Source: JAJXYN01 sp964532735 (GTDB taxonomy: Bacteria > Patescibacteriota > Patescibacteriia > JAGPKW01). From it: 49,453 nucleotides of DNA. This document shows, in pieces, positions 1 through 7,752 of this stretch; position 1 is the stretch's first letter; each line of letters opens with the position of its first letter. Location: NCBI GenBank assembly GCA_964532735.1, contig CAZHKK010000005.1, forward strand, positions 1 through 49,453, read 5' to 3'. The notes under the pieces were generated by a model that was not told the origin of the DNA, did not search any database, and was given only the letters and a program-made list of their open reading frames with translations. The translations under genes and the position numbers were made by a program.

Positions 1-2190
1 CTTGATATTAAAATACCAAAAGATGCATCAGAAAGATTTAAAACAGCTATGCAAGAACTTATTTCAACAAAAGGCGTTGATGTTAATTTTTTAAGAAAGC
101 TTTGTATTTTATATAAAGGTGAACAAAGAGATGAAGATTATTATCAGAATTATGAAGAAATAAATGGTATTGTTTATGACAATGAAAATGATCATAATCA
201 TGAGAATTATAATTATGATTATGATCAATATGAAGATCAAGAAGAAAATCATTGGAATGATGAGTATGTCGGTGATGATTTTGCAAAAAGATTGATAGAC
301 GTAATAGAAGGTAGAGAGGATTTAAACCAAAAACAAAAAGATTTATTGAAACAAAATTTTGGTGATAAATTTTTAGAGATATTAGAATTAGATGAAGAAA
401 TTCCATTCGACCCATTGCATAAATTAGTATTTACCTCTATTGGTCTTAGGGTTTTAAATGATAAAACATTAGATTATGTATCTGCTTTAAATAATGAAAA
501 TGGATTAGGTGCCACCCAAAACACTCTTCTTGATATAGATAAAGGTAGAAAAACAAAATTAGACGAAGAAAGACAAGAAAAGATTAGAGTAATAGAAAGT
601 GATAAATCCAAAACAGATAAAGAAAGGAATTTACAAATTAAACAAGTTAAAGATAATTACGAAAAAGAATTAAAATCTTTAATATTTAGCTTTGGTAATG
701 GTAGCAATATCACTGGCATAAATTCAGATAATTTAAAAGAATTACAATTTTCAATATCAGAAGAACAAAATCAAGATATATTAAATAATTTAAAGAATTC
801 GTTAGATAATTCATATATTGAAAAAGGAAATAAAAAAATACAACTTAAAGAATTAGTTTTAAATACTCTTCAAGATTTTAGTCAAAAATCAGATTTAATA
901 CATTCTTGTATAGATTTGTTACAATTTGAAAATGTATTAGAAATATCAAAAAAAATATTTGAAGATATAGATAAAAAATATCAAGAAGAATTAGGAAGAC
1001 AAGAAAACAAAGATTTATCAAATGAAGAAAAGAAAGAATTATATAATAAAATAAAAAATAGTTTAACAGGAGAAGAGTTGTTATTATATTTCCCAAACAA
1101 AGAGTTTGAATTATTGTCTTTAATGATGTATTTAGGAATAAATAATAAAAGAAGACAAACAGAAAGTATTATTATTAGAAATGAAGTTGGTCAGATAGTT
1201 AATCAAGGTAAATACAAGAAAAGACTTGAAGAATTAAAGACACAAAGGATAATACCAGAAAATCAAGATATATTTTTAACATACTTTAATGGACAATTAT
1301 CTCTTGAAAAAGAAGATAATGAAGCTATTGAAGATTTATTAAAGAAATATGGATATAAGGATATCGGTAGAAAGTTAAAAGTAGAAATTGGAGATAAAGA
1401 TGACCCAAGATTCTGGACTTGTGGAGATAAGACAGATTGTTGTATGCCGTTTACTTCATCTAAAAACCAAGAATATCTATTAAGAGAAGATATGTCATAT
1501 TTNNNNNNNNNNNNNNNNNNNNNNNNNNNNNNNNNNNNNNNNNNNNNNNNNNNNNNNNNNNNNNNNNNNNNNNNNNNNNNNNNNNNNNNNNNNNNNNNNN
1601 NNCTTATAACGGGAAATTGTTCTATGGAGTCAGTTAAAGCTGACCCAATTCTTGGTGGAATAGGATATTCTGATTGGCATAATCATTCAAATAACTTTGT
1701 TTTCTATGATTCAGAAAATCCAATTATCAATTATATGGGTCTTGCAAATTACACAATACAAGAAGATGATACTATCTTAAAACAAATAACTACTGATAAA
1801 GAAGAAATAAAACAGATTAAAGATTTACTAGATAAGATAGGACAAGGAGAAGATGACGGAGACGGAGGTTTATCTTTTGCTGATAATTATTCAAGAATAA
1901 TAGGAAGTAGAGATAATCCAAAAGGATATATAATAGCGGTTGATTATTTAACCGAAGATAATGATGATGATTATATAACTTTTGAAAAACTTAGAATATC
2001 AGACAAATATTCCATTGAAGAAAAGAAGAAAATGTTTTTAGATTATTTAGAACAAAATAAATTTAAAAAACTTGAAGACATAGATGGAATTAAGTTTAAT
2101 GAACAATTATTAAAAGATAATCCTTGGATTATTGAAGTTGTAGAGGAGAAGTATAAGAAAAAGATTAAGAATGGAATAATAGAATTTTAA
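1..2190 (+). CDS. Large protein of unknown function, 5' end outside the window
   Basis: The reading frame is open from base 1, so the ATG at 49 is probably internal and the gene starts upstream of the window. About 730 residues are visible, interrupted by a 100-N gap at 1503-1602. The N-terminal part is very acidic and rich in Asp, Asn and His (about residues 25-75 after the ATG at 49). The middle is helical and charged, probably partly coiled coil. The C-terminal part has a compact motif-rich region with the segments FWTCGDKTDCCMPF and SDWHNHSNN, followed by a folded-looking tail. The Cys/His-rich stretch could be a metal site or a papain-like active site, but I do not recognise the family. 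A strong terminator follows the stop codon. No function is assigned. Confidence 0.75.
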   Translation, partial: LDIKIPKDASERFKTAMQELISTKGVDVNFLRKLCILYKGEQRDEDYYQNYEEINGIVYDNENDHNHENYNYDYDQYEDQEENHWNDEYVGDDFAKRLIDVIEGREDLNQKQKDLLKQNFGDKFLEILELDEEIPFDPLHKLVFTSIGLRVLNDKTLDYVSALNNENGLGATQNTLLDIDKGRKTKLDEERQEKIRVIESDKSKTDKERNLQIKQVKDNYEKELKSLIFSFGNGSNITGINSDNLKELQFSISEEQNQDILNNLKNSLDNSYIEKGNKKIQLKELVLNTLQDFSQKSDLIHSCIDLLQFENVLEISKKIFEDIDKKYQEELGRQENKDLSNEEKKELYNKIKNSLTGEELLLYFPNKEFELLSLMMYLGINNKRRQTESIIIRNEVGQIVNQGKYKKRLEELKTQRIIPENQDIFLTYFNGQLSLEKEDNEAIEDLLKKYGYKDIGRKLKVEIGDKDDPRFWTCGDKTDCCMPFTSSKNQEYLLREDMSYXXXXXXXXXXXXXXXXXXXXXXXXXXXXXXXXXXLITGNCSMESVKADPILGGIGYSDWHNHSNNFVFYDSENPIINYMGLANYTIQEDDTILKQITTDKEEIKQIKDLLDKIGQGEDDGDGGLSFADNYSRIIGSRDNPKGYIIAVDYLTEDNDDDYITFEKLRISDKYSIEEKKKMFLDYLEQNKFKKLEDIDGIKFNEQLLKDNPWIIEVVEEKYKKKIKNGIIEF
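1503..1602. other. Assembly gap of 100 N inside the first gene
   Basis: Exactly 100 N, a conventional scaffold-gap size. The frame continues on both sides, but the true length is unknown and the flanks (ending catattt and starting cttataac) show no overlap. Confidence 0.95.
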
Positions 2191-2199
2191 ATAAAAAAA

Positions 2200-2222
2200 C
2201 ACCACTATAAAGTGGTGTTTTT
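2200..2222 (+). terminator. Rho-independent terminator
   Basis: The stem is caccact (2200-2206) with agtggtg (2211-2217), loop ataa, followed by a T-run. It ends the transcript of the first gene and lies just before the convergent initiator tRNA. Confidence 0.9.
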
Positions 2223-2226
2223 AAAT

Positions 2227-2302
2227 TGGTAGCAGGAGTTGGATTCGAACCAACGACCTTCAGGTTATGGGCCTGACGAGCTGCCAACTGCTCTATCCTG
2301 CG
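2227..2302 (-). tRNA. Initiator tRNA-fMet (CAU anticodon)
   Basis: On the minus strand the sequence folds into a complete cloverleaf of 76 nt with encoded CCA. The anticodon loop CCCATAA gives anticodon CAU. The first acceptor pair is a C:U mismatch (C1 at 2302, U72 at 2231), the anticodon stem ends in GG/CC next to the loop, and the D-arm resembles that of known initiator tRNAs. The 1:72 mismatch and the GC-rich lower anticodon stem are the hallmarks of formyl-methionine initiator tRNA rather than elongator tRNA-Met. Confidence 0.93.
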
Positions 2303-2319
2303 ATGTTTTAGTGCTCTTA

Positions 2320-2348
2320 ATTCTATATTAATTTACCTTTTTTGTCAA
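2320..2348 (-). promoter_or_regulatory. Promoter of the initiator tRNA
   Basis: On the minus strand there is TTGACA (2348-2343), a 17-bp spacer and TAGAAT (2325-2320), about 18 nt upstream of the mature tRNA 5' end. This is a near-consensus housekeeping promoter. Confidence 0.8.
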
Positions 2349-2398
2349 ATTAACGTATATAAAACGTGATTTATCCACATATTGTTTTTTAATGTAAA

Positions 2399-2407
2399 TG
2401 GTATAAT
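2399..2407 (+). promoter_or_regulatory. Extended -10 promoter for the secreted protein gene
   Basis: TGGTATAAT is an extended -10 element. It lies 34 nt upstream of the ATG at 2442, giving a short leader without a Shine-Dalgarno site. Confidence 0.6.
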
Positions 2408-2441
2408 GGTAGTATATATTATAAGAATTAAATAATTCTAT

Positions 2442-3188
2442 ATGAACTCTTTATTTAGGAAGGCCGATCTAAAAAGTATGCTTGGATTATTATGTATATT
2501 TTTCGGTACTATATCTACAATAGTATTAGCAAATAGCAATCCAGATTTTAAATTAACAATAATGCCTGGTACTTTAGGTGTTGATGTTGTTGATACTAAT
2601 AATAATTATCAATCAATTTCAGATCCAGTTTTTATATTTAACCCAATACAAGCTTCTACTGAATGTAAATCTGGTATTAACTCTGCAAGTATGGTTTTAG
2701 GTGGTGATTATCATGATTTAAAATTGGAATCATATGGTGGTAGTATATATATTTCTAATCCTGATGCGGCTGATGATGGATTTACTGTTAGTATAGCTGC
2801 TACTGATGGTGATAGATCTACGTGGTATGATTCTGTGGGTAATAATGTTTTGGATTTTAATGCTAGCGATTGTTCTAGTGTTAATAAGCCTCTTACTATT
2901 GAAGGTGTGACTAATTTAGGTGGACGTATGTATATTAATCCTTCTATAGCAACTTTATCAACTGGTAAATGTGGTGCTAACTGTACACTTAATGGATTAT
3001 CTTTAGGGTCTGCTAATCATTTCGAATATGATAGTGTTAATTCTATTACTTTATTACAAGCAGATGCGTCTGCAGACAATGTAGTTGATTATGTTGTTAA
3101 TGGTATAAATGTTTCTCAAACTATTCCAGCAATGATACCATCCGGTGATTATTCTCTTGATATGACTATGAGTGTTGTTAGTAGATAA
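2442..3188 (+). CDS. Secreted protein of unknown function, beta-rich
   Basis: This protein has 248 residues. Residues 1-31 form a signal peptide: a basic start (MNSLFRKADLK), a hydrophobic core and a likely cleavage site near VLANS. The mature part starts with PDFKLTIMPGTLGVDVVD, is rich in Ser, Asn, Asp and Gly, and has the alternating pattern of a beta-sandwich. It contains four cysteines that could form disulfides (CKSG, DCSS, KCGANC). The overall look is that of small secreted CPR surface or pilus-associated proteins, with faint resemblance to WxL/camelysin-type domains, but I cannot name the family with confidence. It is monocistronic, with its own extended -10 promoter and a terminator at 3204. 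Confidence 0.8.
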   Translation: MNSLFRKADLKSMLGLLCIFFGTISTIVLANSNPDFKLTIMPGTLGVDVVDTNNNYQSISDPVFIFNPIQASTECKSGINSASMVLGGDYHDLKLESYGGSIYISNPDAADDGFTVSIAATDGDRSTWYDSVGNNVLDFNASDCSSVNKPLTIEGVTNLGGRMYINPSIATLSTGKCGANCTLNGLSLGSANHFEYDSVNSITLLQADASADNVVDYVVNGINVSQTIPAMIPSGDYSLDMTMSVVSR

Positions 3189-3203
3189 AAAAGAAATTAA
3201 TTA

Positions 3204-3240
3204 AAAATGGAAAATAAATAAATTTGTTTTCCATTTTTTT
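3204..3240 (+). terminator. Rho-independent terminator
   Basis: Stem aaaatggaaaa (3204-3214) pairs with ttttccatttt (3227-3237), followed by T residues. It ends the secreted-protein transcript. Confidence 0.85.
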
Positions 3241-3315
3241 GTATTGAAAAAAGCTAGTAAAACTGATAAAGTTGATGTATAAATTAATAGAATTAAATAT
3301 TTATTATTAGTTTTA

Positions 3316-3321
3316 TATAAT
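3316..3321 (+). promoter_or_regulatory. -10 element upstream of ileS
   Basis: A perfect TATAAT lies 30 nt before the ileS ATG. No T-box or other leader structure is visible upstream of ileS, in contrast to thrS. Confidence 0.55.
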
Positions 3322-3351
3322 CTCTGTTTCTAAATTTTAAATTCTGAAATT

Positions 3352-6300
3352 ATGTTTAATATTGCTGAAAATGAAAAAAACGTATTGGATTTTTGGAAAA
3401 GACAAAATATTTTTAAAAAATCTATAAAAAAAGATGCTCCAAAAGGGGATTACTCTTTTTATGATGGGCCTCCTTTTGCTACAGGTTTACCTCATTATGG
3501 TCATATTGTTGCGTCTGCTATTAAAGATATGATTCCTAGATATATGACAATGAAAGGTTATAGTGTTGAGAGACGTTGGGGGTGGGATTGTCATGGTTTG
3601 CCAGTTGAAAATTTAATAGAAAAAGAGCTTGGTTTTAAATCTAAAAAAGACATAGAAGATTTTGGTGTTGATAAATTTAATGAAGCATGTCGATCTTCTG
3701 TTTTGAGATATGCAAATGATTGGAAAGAATTTATTCCAAAAATTGGTAGATGGGTTGATATGGAAGATGATTATAGAACTATGAATCCAGAGTTTATGCA
3801 ATCTACTTGGTGGGTTTTTAAAACTCTTTGGGATAAGGGTTTGATTTATGAGGGGCATAAGGCTATGCACGTTTGTCCTAGATGTGAGACTACTCTTTCA
3901 AATTTTGAAGTTACACAAGGCTATAAGGATATTACTGATTTATCTGCTACTGTTAAATTTGAATTGGTTAATCAGCCAAATACTTTTGTATTGGCGTGGA
4001 CTACTACTCCATGGACATTACCAGGTAATGTTGCTTTAGCTGTTGGTGAAAATATAAAATATAAAAAACTAAAACTTAATGATGGAAATTATTATATTGT
4101 TGCAGAAGATAGAATTAGTTATGTTTTTAAAGATAAAGAATTTGAAATAGTTTCTGAACTTATTGGAAAAGAATTGGTTGGTAGGTCTTATATGCCTTTA
4201 TTTACTTATTTTTCATCTGATGAAAGTTTAAAAAATAAAGAAAATGGTTGGAAAATTTATGCTGGAGATTTTGTAACAACTACTGATGGTACTGGTATAG
4301 TTCATATTGCTCCTGCTTTTGGTGATGATGATATGAAATTGGGTAAAAAATTTAATTTACCATTTATTCAACATGTTAAGATGAATGGTTCTTTTATTGA
4401 ATCTGTCGCTAAAGATTTTGGTGATGGTCAGGTTAAACCTAAAGAAGATACTGCTTTAATGGATTTGGAAATTGTTAAACATTTGATTTCTACTGGACAA
4501 TTGTTTTCAAAAGAAAAATATAAACATTCTTATCCTCATTGTTGGAGATGTGATACTCCTTTGCTTAATTATGCTACAAGTTCTTGGTTTGTAGATGTTA
4601 GTAAAGTTAAAAATAGTTTGATAAAAAATAATTTAAAAGTTCATTGGGTTCCTGAGCATATAAAAGAGGGAAGATTTGGTAAGTGGATTGAAAATAGTGT
4701 AGATTGGGCTATTTCTCGTTCTAGGTTTTGGGGTTCTCCTCTTCCTGTTTGGAGGTGTGAAAATGAAAATTGTAAGCATTTGGAAGTTGTTGGCGGTATT
4801 GAGGATCTACAGGATAAATTAATTGGAAATGATAGAATTACAAAAATAGTTGTTTCAAGACATGGAGAAAGTGAAAAAAATATTAAAGAAATAGAATGGT
4901 CTAAAAATGAGGGCTATCCTTTAACGGAAAATGGTATTAATGATATAGAAAAGATTTCTGAAGAAATTGGTGGTGATTTTGATGTTATTTTATGTTCTCC
5001 TGTTTTAAGAACAAAACAAACTGCTGAAATATTAAATAAAAAAATAAATAAAGAAATTGTTTTTGTTGAAGAATTAAGAGAAATGTATAGAGGAGATTGG
5101 GAAGGTGAAGTTTCTAAAGAAATTAAACAAGAGATTGAAGAATATAGAGGGTTATCTTTTAAAGATAAATATAATTATAAAAAAGATAATAATGGAGAAT
5201 CTTTTTTAGAACTTGAAGCTAGAGTTAAAAAATTTGTTAATTCTTTGGGTAAATATAAAGGTAAAAAAATATTAGTAGTTACTCACGAGGGTTTGAGAAG
5301 ATTTATAGAAGGATCATTAAAAGAATGGAGTTCTGAAAAATGTATGTTTATGATTAGTAAAAATTGTTTTGGATATTCTACTTTATTTTTAGATAATACA
5401 ACAAATAAAGAATTTGATATTCACAAACATATTATTGATGATATAGTTTTTGATTGTCCAAAATGTAAAAAACAAATGAAAAGAATTCCTGAAGTTTTTG
5501 ACTGTTGGTTTGAAAGTGGTTCAATGCCTTATGCACAGTTAGGATATCCTTTTAATAACAAAGAAAAATTTGAATTTAATTTTCCTGCAGAATTTATCGC
5601 TGAAGGTCAAGATCAGACTAGAGGTTGGTTTTATACCTTAATGGTCTTAGCCTCTTCTTTATTTGATAAGCCTGCTTTTAAAAATGTTGTTGTAAATGGA
5701 ATTGTTCTTGCAGAAGATGGTCAAAAAATGAGTAAGAAACTTAAAAACTATCCTGATCCTAATATTGTTTTAGAAAAATATGGGGCAGATGCTTTAAGAT
5801 ATTATTTATTATCTTCTCCTGTTGTTTCTTCTCAAGATTTGAATTTTTCAGAAAAAGGAGTTGAGGATGTTGTTAAAAAAGTTATTTTAAAATTAGTTAA
5901 TATTTTAGATTTTTATAAAGGGGTAAATTATGTTAACAAAATAACGTATTGTGATTTGTCTGAAAAGTTAAATAATAATTCTGATAAATGGATTATTGCT
6001 AGATTAAATGAACTAATTAAAGGAGTTTCTGAAAATTGGGATAAGTATTATTTAGCTGAAGGTGTTCGTTTGATTGAAGATTTTATTGATGATTTATCTA
6101 ATTTTTATGTAAGAATTAATAGGTCTAGATTAAAGATTGGAGAGGATAGATATATAGCTATTGATGTTTTAAAAAATGTTTTATTTAATTTATCTAAGGT
6201 TATAGCTCCAGTAATGCCTTTTATCTCGGAATATTTATATAAAGAAGTAGATGGGAAATTAGAATCAGTTCATTTAGAATCTTTCCCTGAATATAATGAA

Positions 6301-7017
6301 GTATTGATTGATAGTAACTTATTGTCTGAAATATCTTTTATTCGTAATGTTATAAGTCTTGGACTTTCTATTAGAAAACAAAAAAATGTTCCAGTAAAGC
6401 AACCTTTGAGTGATATTACTGTTGTCGCAAATGATGTTCAAAAAGAGATTGTTTTAAAAAATAAAGAAATTATTTGTTCTGAGTTGAATATTAAAAATAT
6501 AAAGTTTGTTTCTAATACGAAAGATATAGCCCAAATGCAATTAAAGCCTAACGCTAGAGTTCTTGGTCCAAAGTTTGGTAGGGAAGTTCAAGAAATTATT
6601 GATAAAGCTAAAATCGGAGATTTTGTTTTAGATGGGAGTATTGTTTTGGTTGCTCAGAAATGGAATATAGATTTGTCTGATTGTGAAGTAGTTTATGTTG
6701 GTATAGAAGGAGTTGATGTTGCTTCTGATCATGGTGTTGTAATTGCTTTAAATACAAAAATAACAAATGAATTAAAACAAGAAGGATTGTCTCGTGAATT
6801 TATATCTTTTGTTAATGATTTAAGATCTGAAAATTCTTTGACATTACAAGATAAAATTATTGTAAAATATTATACAAATTCTGATTTTATTAAAGAGTCT
6901 ATTGAAGCTAATAAAAATTTAATTATAAATAATATTGCTGGAAATGATTTGATTTTTATCAAAAATCAAGGGAAAGAGTTTAGTATTGATAATGATAATA
7001 TATTTATAGAAATTTAA
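3352..7017 (+). CDS. ileS: Isoleucyl-tRNA synthetase with an embedded histidine-phosphatase domain
   Basis: The enzyme charges tRNA-Ile. At 1221 residues it is about 190 longer than a usual long-type IleRS. Class I signatures are present: HYGH at 48-51 and KMSKK at 792-796. The editing domain carries WTTTPWTLPGN and DGTGIVHIAPAFG. A zinc knuckle has one cysteine pair at C469/C474 and the other at C702/C705. Between these pairs lies a complete histidine-phosphatase (phosphoglycerate mutase-like) domain, about residues 493-684. It keeps its expected catalytic residues: RHG at 503-505, R553 in LRTKQTAE, E577 in LREMYRGDWEG and H645 in VTHEG. After the insert the synthetase resumes exactly in register (HKHIIDDIVFDCPKC, then PEVFDCWFESG). 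The C-terminus is the anticodon-binding and extended region of type-2 (eukaryote-like) IleRS. The start has no Shine-Dalgarno site. Confidence 0.97.
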   Translation: MFNIAENEKNVLDFWKRQNIFKKSIKKDAPKGDYSFYDGPPFATGLPHYGHIVASAIKDMIPRYMTMKGYSVERRWGWDCHGLPVENLIEKELGFKSKKDIEDFGVDKFNEACRSSVLRYANDWKEFIPKIGRWVDMEDDYRTMNPEFMQSTWWVFKTLWDKGLIYEGHKAMHVCPRCETTLSNFEVTQGYKDITDLSATVKFELVNQPNTFVLAWTTTPWTLPGNVALAVGENIKYKKLKLNDGNYYIVAEDRISYVFKDKEFEIVSELIGKELVGRSYMPLFTYFSSDESLKNKENGWKIYAGDFVTTTDGTGIVHIAPAFGDDDMKLGKKFNLPFIQHVKMNGSFIESVAKDFGDGQVKPKEDTALMDLEIVKHLISTGQLFSKEKYKHSYPHCWRCDTPLLNYATSSWFVDVSKVKNSLIKNNLKVHWVPEHIKEGRFGKWIENSVDWAISRSRFWGSPLPVWRCENENCKHLEVVGGIEDLQDKLIGNDRITKIVVSRHGESEKNIKEIEWSKNEGYPLTENGINDIEKISEEIGGDFDVILCSPVLRTKQTAEILNKKINKEIVFVEELREMYRGDWEGEVSKEIKQEIEEYRGLSFKDKYNYKKDNNGESFLELEARVKKFVNSLGKYKGKKILVVTHEGLRRFIEGSLKEWSSEKCMFMISKNCFGYSTLFLDNTTNKEFDIHKHIIDDIVFDCPKCKKQMKRIPEVFDCWFESGSMPYAQLGYPFNNKEKFEFNFPAEFIAEGQDQTRGWFYTLMVLASSLFDKPAFKNVVVNGIVLAEDGQKMSKKLKNYPDPNIVLEKYGADALRYYLLSSPVVSSQDLNFSEKGVEDVVKKVILKLVNILDFYKGVNYVNKITYCDLSEKLNNNSDKWIIARLNELIKGVSENWDKYYLAEGVRLIEDFIDDLSNFYVRINRSRLKIGEDRYIAIDVLKNVLFNLSKVIAPVMPFISEYLYKEVDGKLESVHLESFPEYNEVLIDSNLLSEISFIRNVISLGLSIRKQKNVPVKQPLSDITVVANDVQKEIVLKNKEIICSELNIKNIKFVSNTKDIAQMQLKPNARVLGPKFGREVQEIIDKAKIGDFVLDGSIVLVAQKWNIDLSDCEVVYVGIEGVDVASDHGVVIALNTKITNELKQEGLSREFISFVNDLRSENSLTLQDKIIVKYYTNSDFIKESIEANKNLIINNIAGNDLIFIKNQGKEFSIDNDNIFIEI

Positions 7018-7024
7018 ATAATAA

Positions 7025-7058
7025 AAATCGTCTAATTATTTAGGCGGTTTTTATTTTT
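7025..7058 (+). terminator. Terminator after ileS
   Basis: Stem cgtcta (7029-7034) pairs with taggcg (7041-7046), extended by A-U and G-U pairs, followed by a long T-run. Confidence 0.8.
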
Positions 7059-7097
7059 TTTTAATAATGCTAGAATTTGAATGATTAATAAAATATT

Positions 7098-7688
7098 ATG
7101 TTGGATATTCATACAAATTTATTTATATTAAAACAAAAAGATTTTGGTGATCTTGATAGGGTTATTACTGTTTTTACTTCTGATTTTGGAAAAAGGATTA
7201 TTAAATTAAAAAGTTCTTACAAATTTTTATCTAAGTTAAATTCTAATTTGCAATTATTTTCAATTGTTAATTGTGATATTATTATTGGCAAAAGTTTTGA
7301 TAAAATTTGCAATGCTAATATAGAAAAGATTTATAATAATATGATTACTGATATTAGAAAAAATATTTCTTATGTTTTTATTTCTGAAATAGTTGATAAT
7401 TATATGGATTTTAATTTTTCTGATAAAAGAATTTACGATTTATGTGTAGGATATTTTGATTTTATTGATAATATGAAATTAAATAACGATTCTAGTATTG
7501 TTTCTATAGATTTTAATAGAGATAAATCTTTAATTAAGGTTTTATATGGTTTTTTTGTTAATTTTTTAAAGATTAATGGTATTGGTATTGTTTCTATGGG
7601 TAATAAAATTTCAAATAAAGCAGATTTTTTTAATTTCGTGTATAATAATATAGAAAAAAGGTTAAATATAGAAGAATTTTTTAGTTGA
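7098..7688 (+). CDS. recO: DNA repair protein RecO, short form
   Basis: RecO loads RecA onto SSB-coated DNA in the RecF pathway. The first 80 residues have the typical OB-fold pattern: FILKQKDFGDLDRVITVFT, then GKRIIKLKSSYKFLSKLNS. These match the RecO family start (DxGExDRIxxxxT...GK...KG...S). The rest is helical. At 196 residues it is about 40-50 shorter than usual RecO and has no zinc-finger cysteines. It ends at TGA, a rare stop in this window. Reading through this TGA would add only seven residues before TAA, so this is not a frameshift. It lies after the ileS terminator and starts without a Shine-Dalgarno site. Confidence 0.75.
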   Translation: MLDIHTNLFILKQKDFGDLDRVITVFTSDFGKRIIKLKSSYKFLSKLNSNLQLFSIVNCDIIIGKSFDKICNANIEKIYNNMITDIRKNISYVFISEIVDNYMDFNFSDKRIYDLCVGYFDFIDNMKLNNDSSIVSIDFNRDKSLIKVLYGFFVNFLKINGIGIVSMGNKISNKADFFNFVYNNIEKRLNIEEFFS

Positions 7689-7691
7689 GTT

Positions 7692-7738
7692 AGTTTAGGT
7701 ATTTTTTAATTTCAAAAATTATCTAAACTATCTAAACT
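7692..7738 (+). promoter_or_regulatory. Inverted and direct repeat between recO and the next gene
   Basis: agtttag (7692-7698) is complementary to two tandem copies of ctaaact (7723-7729 and 7732-7738), which are 9 bp apart. It could be a terminator with alternative pairings or an operator. The sequence does not decide between these. Confidence 0.4.
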
Positions 7739-7752
7739 AGTTAATTTAAATT

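Noticed and set aside
2371..2379. DnaA box TTATCCACA upstream of the secreted protein gene, possible replication origin
   Set aside because: Only a single perfect box. There is no cluster, no dnaA or dnaN gene and no AT-rich unwinding array beyond background. The similar TTATCCACT near 23066 is also isolated.
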